From contig NZ_CAJXQY010000036.1 in NCBI RefSeq assembly GCF_913058315.1, positions 1-35,750 of the forward strand: a stretch of DNA of 35,750 nucleotides, given 5' to 3'. The translations under genes and the position numbers were made by a program. The notes below the pieces were generated by a model. It was not told the origin of the DNA. It was given only the letters and a program-made list of their open reading frames with translations, and did no database searches. The first letter of the stretch is position 1; every line of letters starts with the position of its first letter. Positions 7,094-14,047 of this stretch are shown here, in pieces. This stretch comes from an uncultured Alteromonas sp. GTDB lineage: Bacteria; Pseudomonadota; Gammaproteobacteria; Enterobacterales; Alteromonadaceae.

Positions 7094-7432
7094 ATGGAAA
7101 ACATCTACCCACACAACAACGAGTCTACTATAAACCTAGCAAAGGCGGCGTTAATGCTGTCACTTTCCGTCCTTTTTATGGGGGCCAGCTGTTACCTCAA
7201 TTTAAGCTACATCCTGGAATTGGAAAGGTTTTCTCTTTCTGTTCAAGAAAAATATGTCGTTGCGATTATGTCTTCAATTGGGCTGCCTTTATTGTTGTTA
7301 ATTGTCACTCAACTTTGGTTGGAATATCGCGGTTTAAAAAATGCTATTCGTTCAGTTTTGGGGGGGGCAGTGATAACTCTGCTTGGATGCGTACCTATCG
7401 CCTTTGCTGCCATTGAAGGGGCTTTAGCGTAA
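7094..7432 (+). CDS. Three-helix membrane protein of unknown function
   Basis: The 112-aa product has hydrophobic segments at about 17-37, 57-76 and 88-108. The loop between the first two is charged and aromatic (YILELERFSLSVQEKY). AAGGAT precedes the ATG. The well-formed attC at 7447-7545 begins 14 bases after its stop codon, so this is the gene of an intact-looking cassette. No family is recognised. Confidence 0.7.
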   Translation: MENIYPHNNESTINLAKAALMLSLSVLFMGASCYLNLSYILELERFSLSVQEKYVVAIMSSIGLPLLLLIVTQLWLEYRGLKNAIRSVLGGAVITLLGCVPIAFAAIEGALA

Positions 7433-7446
7433 GTGCAATATAAACG

Positions 7447-7545
7447 CACTAACATTCGCTATGCTCGTTAGAGACAAAAATACGTAGGCTCCCTTCGCTC
7501 CGTATTATAGCCTGCTAGCTTATGCCCCTATGTGGGGCGTTAGTT
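7447..7545 (+). repeat. attC-like recombination site
   Basis: CACTAAC (7447-7453) and GTTAGTT (7539-7545) are nearly complementary outer boxes. Arms GACAAAAATACGTAGGCT and AGCCTGCTAGCTTATGCCCC pair around CCCTTCGCTCCGTATTAT. The TACGTAGGCTCCCTTCGCT block is almost identical to the site at 53-155, over 7 kb away, which argues for a shared array-specific attC family. Confidence 0.8.
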
Positions 7546-7573
7546 CCCAATAGGTAGCCGAATTTTCAAAGAA

Positions 7574-7846
7574 ATGAATTTGAGTTTAGTAACCGTAGAA
7601 CTCCCTGAATCGGTCTATTGGCCTTTAAAAATTCTATTTTGTGTGGCCGCTGCTTATGTTTTTTATCAAATCATGGCAGACATAAACGATGGCTTCGTTA
7701 TTCGAAGAGGTGTTGTATATTCCTTAGAATCAGAACCTCGAAGCTTTTATATTAATATTATAAAACGGTTTGTTATTTTCGCGGTATTAGTTTGGTTTGG
7801 CACATCAGGAACCCGCAAAAAGGTGATACCCAGCAGTGGCAACTAA
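7574..7846 (+). CDS. Two-helix membrane protein of unknown function
   Basis: The product is 90 aa, with transmembrane helices at about 17-34 and 64-80 and a basic loop (FVIRRGVVYSLESEPRS) between them. The C-terminus is basic (GTRKKVIPSSGN). The TAA lies inside the left box of the next attC-like site. The ribosome binding site is poor (AAAGAA directly before the ATG). It is flanked by attC-like sites on both sides; function is unknown. Confidence 0.65.
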   Translation: MNLSLVTVELPESVYWPLKILFCVAAAYVFYQIMADINDGFVIRRGVVYSLESEPRSFYINIIKRFVIFAVLVWFGTSGTRKKVIPSSGN

Positions 7847-7913
7847 CAAAAAATTTTGTCGCCCGCAGGCGGGCTGGGACAACCTGGTGATATTAGTCTA
7901 AAAGGTATTAGGC
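7841..7913 (+). repeat. Shortened attC-like site
   Basis: AACTAAC (7841-7847) carries the preceding stop codon, followed by the family block TTTTGTCGCCCGCAGGCG and GGGCTGGGACA also found at 1082-1187. The right half is shortened, ending at ATTAGGC (7907-7913). The loss of the right arm suggests a decayed site. Confidence 0.6.
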
Positions 7914-7920
7914 AGAATTA

Positions 7921-8139
7921 ATGAGACAATCCCTACGAGACAAAATGGTACAGGTATGTAATGCCAAAATATTAGCCAAAGGCGATAACGTTGGACTTTC
8001 TTTTTACGCGTTCTTTTCTAATAAAAATGATGATCCTGAATTGCTAATGGAAGCTGCTACCTGGTGGATTCAAACGCACCAACTAGATCATTTTGTAAAA
8101 GCTCGTATTGTTAGAGATATGGTAGATAGCGGGTTGTAG
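7921..8139 (+). CDS. Small soluble cassette protein of unknown function
   Basis: A 72-aa protein that starts eight bases after the shortened attC. It is helical and has no membrane segment; WWIQTHQLDHFVKAR is its most distinctive stretch. No strong Shine-Dalgarno is seen. It is the last gene with an attC-like site immediately upstream, so it probably marks the recognisable right end of the array. No family is recognised. Confidence 0.6.
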   Translation: MRQSLRDKMVQVCNAKILAKGDNVGLSFYAFFSNKNDDPELLMEAATWWIQTHQLDHFVKARIVRDMVDSGL

Positions 8140-8258
8140 CATTGTTTATGCGGCTTATCCGTCGCCGGTGGCTTTAATGTGGATGTTTAGCCTAGAGAGG
8201 TGCTGCATTAAAGAGGGGATTTGAGGCACCTGTAAACCGATTATTTTAGGGAAATGTT

Positions 8259-8699
8259 ATGGACGTCGTGAAGGTCAGTCGGCAAGATTATCCGACTCTT
8301 ATTGACCTGTGGGAGGCTTCGGTGCGAGCCACACACCACTTTTTACCTGAGCAGTATATTGCACAACTTAAACCTCTTATTTTACAGCATTACTTTGATG
8401 CAGTGGCGTTACGCGGTGTGAAGCTGCGCAATGAGCTAGCCGGATTTATTGGCGTGGCCGCAGGTAACATTGAAATGCTGTTTGTAAGCCCCGGGTACTT
8501 TGGTAACGGGGTAGGGCGGGCACTGGTCGAGTATGCAATAAATGAACTGGAGGCCGGTAAAGTGGATGTGAATGAGCAAAATCCACAAGCCATTGGCTTT
8601 TATGAACGGCTGGGATTTAAACGCATAGGGCGTTCAGCACTGGATAGCCAGGGTAACCCGTTTCCACTTATTCATATGGCTATTAAGGCTGCTCAATAG
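8259..8699 (+). CDS. yjaB: GNAT acetyltransferase, YjaB-like
   Basis: The 146-aa product matches the YjaB branch of GNAT enzymes along its length. It has an N-terminal WEASVRATHHFLP (YjaB has a comparable VDATHDFL segment), acetyl-CoA loop GNGVGRALVE, and a C-terminal VNEQNPQAIGFYERLGF then SQGNPFPLIHM, the order and wording typical of YjaB. YjaB is a cytoplasmic acetyl-CoA binding acetyltransferase; its substrate is poorly settled. Unlike the cassettes to the left, no attC-like repeat sits next to it. AGGGAAATGTT precedes the ATG. Confidence 0.85.
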   Translation: MDVVKVSRQDYPTLIDLWEASVRATHHFLPEQYIAQLKPLILQHYFDAVALRGVKLRNELAGFIGVAAGNIEMLFVSPGYFGNGVGRALVEYAINELEAGKVDVNEQNPQAIGFYERLGFKRIGRSALDSQGNPFPLIHMAIKAAQ

Positions 8700-8809
8700 T
8701 TAAGCGTTTTAATTATGGCTCGTGCTCTGGTTAGTAAGTTTTGGCTGGCAGATTATTTACCGCCGCTGGTTTTTCTTTTTTCTGTCGTCATTATAAAAGG
8801 ATGTTCAAT

Positions 8810-8890
8810 ATGGACGGTTTTCTCGCCTTCTTTTTTAGCGCTGTACTGGCATTCTTTGGATTGTTAATCTGGAGCATTCTGTCATTTTGA
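8810..8890 (+). CDS. 26-aa single-helix membrane microprotein
   Basis: ATG at 8810 follows AAAAGGA (8795-8801) at an ideal distance and opens a 26-codon frame ending TGA 8888-8890. The product begins MDGFLAFFFSAVLAFF and is almost entirely one transmembrane helix. Small hydrophobic microproteins like this are common as regulators of membrane complexes, but none is matched here. The stop overlaps a possible TTG start of the next frame (8887). Confidence 0.5.
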   Translation: MDGFLAFFFSAVLAFFGLLIWSILSF

Positions 8891-9032
8891 TTGCCAGATC
8901 AAATCGTACTACGGGTAAAGAAAAATTGCCTGGTTGCTGGTAGTGTTTTTTATTTCCTGGTTTGCCTGGGTGTTTTATATGTTGTTGGCGCCGTTAAAAG
9001 AAAAGCCGCGTCCGGCAAATCGCCAGTATTAA
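8887..9032 (+). pseudogene. Small membrane protein frame, apparently frameshifted
   Basis: A TTG at 8887, overlapping the TGA of the 26-aa frame, would start a basic N-terminus (IARSNRTTGKEK). Just after it, at a run of five A (8921-8925), the sensible continuation moves to another frame: IAWLLVVFFISWFAWVFYM, then PLKEKPRPANRQY and TAA at 9030-9032. One extra A in the run would join the two into a coherent 48-aa single-span protein. This can be a real loss, a sequencing error in a homopolymer, or two independent frames. Confidence 0.4.
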
Positions 9033-9059
9033 TCTTGCCGTTTGGCTGAGGGAAATGCC

Positions 9060-9710
9060 GTGGTTGTCTCGATACACAATAAGCTTATTAATACCGCTGC
9101 CCGGGAAGTCTTAAAACCAATAAATATGATGCGCAAAGGGCAGTCCAGGTTATGGCTGGATGATAATGGCTGGTGGGTGGCTATTGCAGAATTTCAGCCG
9201 TCCCAGTGGTCTAAAGGTAGCTACCTGAATGTGGCTGTTAGCTGGCAGTGGTACCCCAGAGTGGATTATGCTTATGATCTTGCAAACCGGGAAAGTGCTT
9301 TCGTTGAGTTTGAGAGTGAGGAGACCTTTATGCTGCAGGCCAGGTCGCTGGCGGAGCAGGCAAAGCAGCGGGTACTTTACTATCGCGATGAACTCTCAAG
9401 CCCCCAACGGGCAATGCAGTTTGTGTTAGCTAATACCGCAGGTGGTAGCCAGCACATCTGGGCAGGGCTGAATAAAGGCATGATTTGCTTGTATGCCAGG
9501 GACTTTACCCAGGCCCGGCATTTTTTTGCTGAGGCACTGGCTTGTAATGATGACAGAGCCTGGGCAATGGAAGTCAAAACATTTATACAGCAACTTATGA
9601 GTCTGACTCCGCCAGAGCAATTGATGTTTGTAAAACAGGCGGTTGCTCAGTCGCGGCAGCTTAAAAAGCGGCCCGCTATAGATATAGCATTTGGTGAAGA
9701 GCCGCAGTAG
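9060..9710 (+). CDS. DUF4304-like protein of unknown function
   Basis: Start GTG at 9060 lies seven bases after GAGGGA (9047-9052); a TTG at 9042 is in frame but lacks such a site. The 216-aa product has an N-terminal part of the type FxRKGxSRLWLDDNGWW...VEFQPS.WSKGSYLNV, reminiscent of DUF4304-like proteins, with a tryptophan-rich beta core. The C-terminal 90 residues are helical and TPR-like (LNKGMICLYARDFTQARHFF). It is probably cytosolic. The family link is from memory of motif style and is moderate only. Confidence 0.65.
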   Translation: MVVSIHNKLINTAAREVLKPINMMRKGQSRLWLDDNGWWVAIAEFQPSQWSKGSYLNVAVSWQWYPRVDYAYDLANRESAFVEFESEETFMLQARSLAEQAKQRVLYYRDELSSPQRAMQFVLANTAGGSQHIWAGLNKGMICLYARDFTQARHFFAEALACNDDRAWAMEVKTFIQQLMSLTPPEQLMFVKQAVAQSRQLKKRPAIDIAFGEEPQ

Positions 9711-9719
9711 AGGCGACAA

Positions 9720-10229
9720 ATGATTAAGATTACGAGTAGAACAGGCCTGGCCATACTATTAACTGTATTGTGCAGCGTGTCGAAGCAGTTAAATGCCTGT
9801 TCGCTGGTACCGCTGCTAGAAGCCTTTGAAGCGAACCATACTGAGGCTTTAGCCCCGGTAAAGCCCCATTTTAAGTTGGCCGGGATTGAGCGAGGCAGTG
9901 ATGATGGTAATTTGGGTTCCTGTTCTGATTTTGGGTTTATAACCTTTAAATTGTCAGGTAGTTATCCGCCACAAGGGTATATTTTCGAGCGGGTGAAAGG
10001 AGAGTTTGAAGATAGACTGTTTGAGCCGGTAGCCGTAATACCGTCGAAGTTTATAGATGATAACGCCTTATTTACCTTTGTGTGGTTGGATGGCAGTAGC
10101 AATGAGCAAGAGCCTATCCATTTCACGGTCAGTATTGTTGCGGTAAATGGGGCTGGCGAACGCAGCGAACCTCAGTATCTGGAGGTAAGGCATCCCGGTG
10201 TTGCCTCGCCATGGTGGCAGTTTTGGTAG
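9720..10229 (+). CDS. Exported protein of unknown function
   Basis: The 169-aa product begins nine bases after the preceding stop, with an AGAGGCG ribosome binding site across the junction, so the two genes may be co-transcribed. A signal peptide (about residues 1-26, ending LNACS) precedes a mature domain with two further cysteines near 27 and 67. The middle is beta-rich with strands like GFITFKLSG and FTFVWLDGSS, and the C-terminus is SPWWQFW. The fold could be fibronectin III-like, but that is a guess. Confidence 0.7.
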   Translation: MIKITSRTGLAILLTVLCSVSKQLNACSLVPLLEAFEANHTEALAPVKPHFKLAGIERGSDDGNLGSCSDFGFITFKLSGSYPPQGYIFERVKGEFEDRLFEPVAVIPSKFIDDNALFTFVWLDGSSNEQEPIHFTVSIVAVNGAGERSEPQYLEVRHPGVASPWWQFW

Positions 10230-10289
10230 CGCGCTGGCACTAATGTATTAATATATGTGGTGAAATCAGGTACAAAAAAGGGAATTTTG

Positions 10290-10622
10290 ATGCGATTAAA
10301 AATAGTAAAAACTGTGGCTGCGCTGGTAACGCTGGCGATGAGTGGCTGTGTAGTACTGCCTGAAGATTCAGCTGATACGAGCCAGTGTTATCTCTCCAGT
10401 AACCAAAAATACCTCAAGGTAGTCGATTTAACCGATGGCGACACCAGCTTTTACGACTGGCAGGGCAAAATTATCGGTGTCATAAGCCTGCCGACCAGTG
10501 CGGTCATTTCTGCCAGTTATGTTGCGGTAAATAACGTTTTCAATTTTGGCGAAAAACTCATTAAATGTGATGGCAATGGCAGCAGTAAAGAGCCCTCCGT
10601 TCAAGAGGGGACGGAACATTAG
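10290..10622 (+). CDS. Small lipoprotein of unknown function
   Basis: ATG at 10290 follows AAGGGA and gives 110 aa; an upstream GTG at 10257 is unlikely. Residues 1-18 form a lipoprotein signal ending LAMSGC. Since the residues after the cysteine are VV rather than D, outer membrane placement is likely. The mature part has two more cysteines (SQCYLS and IKCDGN) and an acidic tail. The family is not recognised. Confidence 0.7.
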   Translation: MRLKIVKTVAALVTLAMSGCVVLPEDSADTSQCYLSSNQKYLKVVDLTDGDTSFYDWQGKIIGVISLPTSAVISASYVAVNNVFNFGEKLIKCDGNGSSKEPSVQEGTEH

Positions 10623-10682
10623 CGGCACATATCATCGGGCTGTTTTCTGTAACAGCCTGGCGCATTAAGGAAGAAAGCAGAC

Positions 10683-10925
10683 ATGGAACATCGCGTATTA
10701 ACCCGCTCAAAACACGGTCTGGTCTCGGGTACTCTGAGAGGAATGGCTAATTACTACCACTTAAACCTTAATGGCCTGCAACTGGTGTTTTTGATTGCAG
10801 CATTTTTTGGTTTCGGATTCGTTATTTATCTGGTGCTGTGGATGAGTATTCCCGCTAACTCTAAACGGGAAAGGCTCTTGCAGGCAGCGCACCAGAATAC
10901 AGAAGACGGCTATTCACAACATTGA
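10683..10925 (+). CDS. PspC-domain membrane protein
   Basis: This 80-aa protein is a stand-alone PspC domain: a basic N-terminus with SKHGLVSGTLRGMANYYHLN (the G.CgG.A.y..i signature in altered form), then a hydrophobic hairpin (LQLVFLIAAFFGFGFVIYLV) ending LWMSIPANS. PspC proteins sit in the inner membrane and respond to envelope stress. Neither pspA nor pspB is adjacent, so this is an orphan copy. The downstream 65-aa protein has a PspB-like shape (one membrane helix, then a coiled coil), but no sequence match is claimed. Confidence 0.8.
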   Translation: MEHRVLTRSKHGLVSGTLRGMANYYHLNLNGLQLVFLIAAFFGFGFVIYLVLWMSIPANSKRERLLQAAHQNTEDGYSQH

Positions 10926-10952
10926 CCAGGTGATGAAGGCAGGAGCGTATAT

Positions 10953-11150
10953 ATGGCGGTTTTGATTTTACTGTCGGCGGGGTTTGTCATTTTCGTTTTG
11001 TCTCTTTTAGTTAAATACACACGTGAAATGCGCGACCTGTTGCGTGAGTACAGACTTGAAATTAAAGAGCTTAATGCCAATATTAAGACTTTAAAGCGTC
11101 GACTTAATGAGACAACAGCATCGCGGCCTGAAACCGGTTGCCACGAATAA
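10953..11150 (+). CDS. Small membrane-anchored coiled-coil protein
   Basis: The 65-aa product has an N-terminal transmembrane helix (residues 2-20) and a charged helix with heptad pattern (about 22-53, REMRDLLREYRLEIKELNAN). AGGAGCG lies at a good distance before the ATG. It starts 27 bases after the PspC-domain gene and is probably co-transcribed. The layout matches PspB, which pairs with PspC, yet no PspB residues stand out; functional analogy is inference. Confidence 0.6.
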   Translation: MAVLILLSAGFVIFVLSLLVKYTREMRDLLREYRLEIKELNANIKTLKRRLNETTASRPETGCHE

Positions 11151-11160
11151 AGAGCAGATT

Positions 11161-11334
11161 ATGAAAAGTGTATTTCGGTATTTACTGATTTTTGCGTTAC
11201 TGGTTGGTGCGCTGTCGGCTTATAGTTACGGGAGTCAAACTGGTGTGTTTTTGTTTGTGCTAATGGGGTTTGTACTGGAAGCCGGTTTTTGGTTTGGGTT
11301 ATTTCCCATCAAGCGGCGAAACCAGCCGCGTTAA
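11161..11334 (+). CDS. 57-aa two-helix membrane protein
   Basis: ATG at 11161 is ten bases after the preceding stop, with AAAGAGC upstream. A longer in-frame start at 11107 would overlap the coiled-coil gene and has no ribosome binding site. The product has two hydrophobic segments (residues 6-22 and 28-46) joined by GSQTG, and a basic tail (KRRNQPR). It belongs to the PspC-led group of tiny membrane genes. No family is recognised. Confidence 0.55.
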   Translation: MKSVFRYLLIFALLVGALSAYSYGSQTGVFLFVLMGFVLEAGFWFGLFPIKRRNQPR

Positions 11335-11426
11335 CGCTTTACTTGCCTCAGGCTCAGCCTGCGTGATCCAAAGCGGCAGTGGAGTGCGGCTAACAATAGT
11401 TAAAGAGCAAAGGACTGACGAGTGTC

Positions 11427-11807
11427 ATGCGTTTAACACACTGGTTGTATAGTGTTATTTTGTTTCTGCCGGCCTCCGTCCGGCTGGCAGAGAAAATTAT
11501 TAGCGAAACCGGTGGTATTGCCAGTCGCTATGGGCCACTTCTGGCGATGGCCCTGCTGGCAGTGGGGTTTATTGCCTCAGAGCACAACAAGCCGGTTTTT
11601 AACCGCATAGTCTGGCGTGGCAGTTTTTGGTTGCTGGCTGTTTTATCGGGCCTTGCGGGGTTGTATGGCATTATCTTGCTGGTTTTTTCGGGCAGTATTA
11701 CCGCTGGCTTAGGGTTGTTAATAATGGCACTTATTCCGGTGCCGGCACTGCGGTCAGTTTACCGTTACTCTGCCGCAACCAGCCCTGTTTGGGCACACAA
11801 TAAATAA
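11427..11807 (+). CDS. Multi-pass membrane protein of unknown function
   Basis: The 126-aa product has hydrophobic segments at about 7-22, 36-52, 66-86 and 89-108. A basic link (HNKPVFNRIVWRGS) separates the middle ones. AAAGGA (11403-11410 region) is slightly far from the ATG, so the start is less sure. It is the last of the membrane-protein run beginning with the PspC gene. No family is recognised. Confidence 0.65.
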   Translation: MRLTHWLYSVILFLPASVRLAEKIISETGGIASRYGPLLAMALLAVGFIASEHNKPVFNRIVWRGSFWLLAVLSGLAGLYGIILLVFSGSITAGLGLLIMALIPVPALRSVYRYSAATSPVWAHNK

Positions 11808-11823
11808 GGTCTGTTGGTCGGTT

Positions 11824-11855
11824 TGCAGGCAACACAACTTTGCAGGCAACACAAC
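11824..11855 (+). repeat. Tandem direct repeat of a 15-mer
   Basis: TGCAGGCAACACAAC occurs at 11824-11838 and again at 11841-11855, two bases apart, immediately before the ribosome binding site of the gene at 11869. It could be replication slippage or a double regulator site. Confidence 0.7.
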
Positions 11856-11868
11856 AAGGATTGTTGTT

Positions 11869-12327
11869 ATGAATAATACCGGTTATACCTATCAGATAAA
11901 GCGTACCGGGCGCAGCTTTTGTCAGCTGGAAAATAAAGGCCTGGTGTCTTATCAGGTATTTTTAACCGAATTTAAGCAGTATCTCTGGCCTGCGACTGCC
12001 GGGGAGGCCCGGCCCTCTAACGAGACGACGTTGTCAGTGAAACATGTCAGCAGTAATACGGAGCTTTTTGTGTCGACGGTTGGGAGTGCGGAAGATTTTG
12101 CGTATCTTGTGGGCGTGGTAAATGCCCCGGAAAACGTATCTCCCCGGCAATCCTCTGACGGCGCAGGGAGGCGAGTGCAAGTGTATATCAGTGAACAGCA
12201 TTCCGACGTCAGCAGATTATTTTCACAGTTTTTTCGGGGTCAGTGGGCATTACTTTATGAAACGCTGGGGGCGCTACCTGTGTTTCTTGAGCCCCAGCAG
12301 GAACACGATAGTACCGCTCTTGATTAA
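11869..12327 (+). CDS. Soluble protein of unknown function
   Basis: A 152-aa protein with no signal peptide or membrane segment. The N-terminal half is polar and rich in tyrosine and threonine (YTYQIKRTGRSFCQLENKG), the C-terminal half has a helix-rich stretch (SDVSRLFSQFFRGQW). AAGGA lies nine bases before the ATG, next to the duplicated 15-mer. It is followed 59 bases later by a membrane protein gene. No family is recognised. Confidence 0.6.
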   Translation: MNNTGYTYQIKRTGRSFCQLENKGLVSYQVFLTEFKQYLWPATAGEARPSNETTLSVKHVSSNTELFVSTVGSAEDFAYLVGVVNAPENVSPRQSSDGAGRRVQVYISEQHSDVSRLFSQFFRGQWALLYETLGALPVFLEPQQEHDSTALD

Positions 12328-12386
12328 CCTTTATTGCGGCCATCTTGTTATTGATGGCCCCTTTTTATATCAGTTAAGGAAAACAC

Positions 12387-12749
12387 ATGAAATTATGGGA
12401 TGATTTATCGCTGATGCAGCGTGTGGCAGCGGGACTGCTTATTTTACTTGCGGCCGTAGTGTTACCGGAAATTGCATTTTTGTTGCAGTTTGGCGGCATA
12501 GAAGTGGCCTTTGGCCTCATTCTGGTGGGGCTAACGCCGGCTATCACCTGGTTAAGGCATTTGCATGCCAAAGTGAAAAAGGCCCTTATGCTTGGCGTTG
12601 TATCACTGCAACAAAGTGCATCAGCCAAACCGTCTGTTTTTGCTGTTCAGGCTGCGTTTTGCGCTGCGGCTCTGTGTTTTACCGGCTCAGGTTTATTTGC
12701 CGTCAGCTTTTTTATGCCCGCCATGGTGTTTAATGGCGCTCTGATCTGA
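12387..12749 (+). CDS. Membrane protein of unknown function
   Basis: The 120-aa product has hydrophobic segments at about 12-33, 37-55 and 82-118 (the last probably two short helices). A basic amphipathic piece (RHLHAKVKKALM) lies between. TAAGGA precedes the ATG at suitable distance. No family is recognised. It is the third gene here without any detectable attC nearby. Confidence 0.65.
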   Translation: MKLWDDLSLMQRVAAGLLILLAAVVLPEIAFLLQFGGIEVAFGLILVGLTPAITWLRHLHAKVKKALMLGVVSLQQSASAKPSVFAVQAAFCAAALCFTGSGLFAVSFFMPAMVFNGALI

Positions 12750-12812
12750 TTCACCGTATCTGAAACTCGGTAAAGTCCTCCCCATCCCCCGTTTGAGGAA
12801 CTTAATAGCAAA

Positions 12813-12858
12813 GGCAAAGTCTGATTTTTGTGCTCGTTATCGTAAAAAGGACTTTGCC
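12813..12858. repeat. Inverted repeat GGCAAAGTC/GACTTTGCC
   Basis: GGCAAAGTC (12813-12821) and GACTTTGCC (12850-12858) are exact inverted copies with a 28-base spacer in the gap between two genes. No T-run follows. It might be an attC relic or a regulatory site; the sequence does not decide. Confidence 0.5.
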
Positions 12859-12986
12859 CGTGTCACTTCTTATTTTTCCCGGCACCCATAGCGTTATTAA
12901 TTATGGTGCCACAGCTTTGTCTAGCCGGTTGGGCGAAACTCACCACTCAGTGCTTTGCGCTGTTTATCAAATGTGGGAGAGGGGTA

Positions 12987-13331
12987 TTGGCTGAACTGGT
13001 TTTATTTCAGGAATCGCTGGGCACCACTGCAGCCGACTTGCTACTGGCACTGCTTATTGAGCCATTGTTACAGTTGATCGGAGTTGTCGCACTTGCAACG
13101 ATTGCTTTTTATCATTATCAGAAAACGAGAAATCAAGGTGCCTTGCTTATTGTAATTGCCCTTATCTGTTCGGTTGTCAGCTCGGTTGCCATAGAGCTCG
13201 GCGCGGCATTTATCGAGGGCGCCGGGTATGAGCAGGTCACCCTGTGTTTGCGTTTGGTGGATGGTATTCTGCTGCTCACGTTTATTCTGGGTTTCTACCT
13301 GATTTGCCGTTCACAGCGCGCTGCCAGTTAA
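12987..13331 (+). CDS. Membrane protein of unknown function
   Basis: The frame is open from 12903. I place the start at the TTG at 12987 because GGGAGAGGGG (12973-12982) lies just before it and the sequence upstream looks non-coding; this is uncertain. The resulting 114-aa protein has hydrophobic segments at about 21-42, 51-72 and 88-108. The segment ALLIEPLLQLIGVVAL is the most regular. No family is recognised. Confidence 0.5.
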   Translation: MAELVLFQESLGTTAADLLLALLIEPLLQLIGVVALATIAFYHYQKTRNQGALLIVIALICSVVSSVAIELGAAFIEGAGYEQVTLCLRLVDGILLLTFILGFYLICRSQRAAS

Positions 13332-13374
13332 TGAGTTAGCTCTGCTAACGCTTAAGTAACGGCGGGCTGTAGTT

Positions 13375-13461
13375 ATGTCTGCTTACACTCTTACCATTGC
13401 GGGGGGCTGGTGGAGTGATATGCTGACCAGCCTTTTAGTAAAAAGACTTCTGTTGCCCTAA
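13375..13461 (+). CDS. Possible 28-aa leader peptide coupled to the GNAT gene
   Basis: ATG at 13375 opens a 28-codon frame (MSAYTLTIAGGWWSDM...) whose TAA overlaps the ATG of the next gene as TAATG. The GNAT gene has no Shine-Dalgarno of its own, so it may depend on coupling. The leader's own ribosome binding site is weak, hence low confidence. Confidence 0.3.
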   Translation: MSAYTLTIAGGWWSDMLTSLLVKRLLLP

Positions 13462-13976
13462 TGATCACATTAAGAGCCTTTCAGCCAGACGATATTCCTG
13501 CACTGGTTCAACTGCTAAACGAAGACGCAGTGACGCGTTTTCTGTCGACCAAAATTCCTCAGCCCTATAGCCCTGATGACGCATCATGGTGGGTACATGA
13601 GGGCAGTTTATCGGGAATAAACCGCGCCATCGAAGTAGATGGGGTGCTGGCGGGCTGTGTCGGGGTTAAGCGCGGTGAATTTGAATATTCACGCAGTGGT
13701 GAACTTGGCTACTGGTTGGGGGCGGCATTCTGGCAGCAAGGCATTGCCACGGCGGCGGCTCGTCAATTAATCGCCGAGGTCTTTGAGCACACCGATATTG
13801 CACGGATATTTGCCGTGGTATTCTCCGGTAATCAGGCCTCTATGGCGTTGTTACGCAAGGTAGGCTTTAGTGAAGAAGCGGTATTGCGTCAGGCTATTTT
13901 TAAACAGGGGCAGTTCTATGACAGTCATGTTTTTAGTCTGCTCAATGTCGCACAGCAATCTGGTCGGGTTGGTTAA
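13461..13976 (+). CDS. GNAT acetyltransferase, RimJ/RimL type
   Basis: The 171-aa protein has the RimJ/RimL-like arrangement: LRAFQPDDIPALVQLLN at the N-terminus, ELGYWLGAAFWQQGIATAAA holding the acetyl-CoA loop (QQGIAT), IARIFAVVFSGNQASMALLRKVGF, and a C-terminal strand ending FSLLN. Relatives acetylate protein N-termini or small amines; the substrate here is unknown. No ribosome binding site precedes the ATG, which overlaps the stop of a possible leader frame. Confidence 0.85.
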   Translation: MITLRAFQPDDIPALVQLLNEDAVTRFLSTKIPQPYSPDDASWWVHEGSLSGINRAIEVDGVLAGCVGVKRGEFEYSRSGELGYWLGAAFWQQGIATAAARQLIAEVFEHTDIARIFAVVFSGNQASMALLRKVGFSEEAVLRQAIFKQGQFYDSHVFSLLNVAQQSGRVG

Positions 13977-14047
13977 TTACTGTACAGATTGGTCGGAATT
14001 GCTTACTCTTAGTCTTTGAACTTCATGGGTAAACCACAGGAAGGTAT

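Larger units (their letters stand above)
1..8160 (+). mobile_element. Chromosomal integron cassette array (partial, no integrase in window)
   Basis: About sixteen small genes, all on the + strand and each preceded by its own ribosome binding site, are separated by imperfect inverted repeats that share an attC-like layout: an outer RYYYAAC-like box, a GTTRRRY-like box at the far end, and inner arms ending in AGGCT and AGCCT around a loop rich in TTCGC. The best sites are at 53-155, 691-772, 1082-1187, 1674-1766, 3071-3192, 7447-7545 and 7841-7913. Stop codons inside the RYYYAAC box (3074-3076, 5246-5248, 7844-7846) are typical of cassettes. Most products are unrecognised, as is usual in sedentary arrays. 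The integrase and attI would lie left of base 1. The right boundary near 8160 is an inference from loss of attC-like repeats. Confidence 0.75.

Noticed and set aside
9426..9719. Open frame of 97 codons on the - strand
   Set aside because: Shadow of the gene at 9060-9710; composition and lack of a start signal do not support it.
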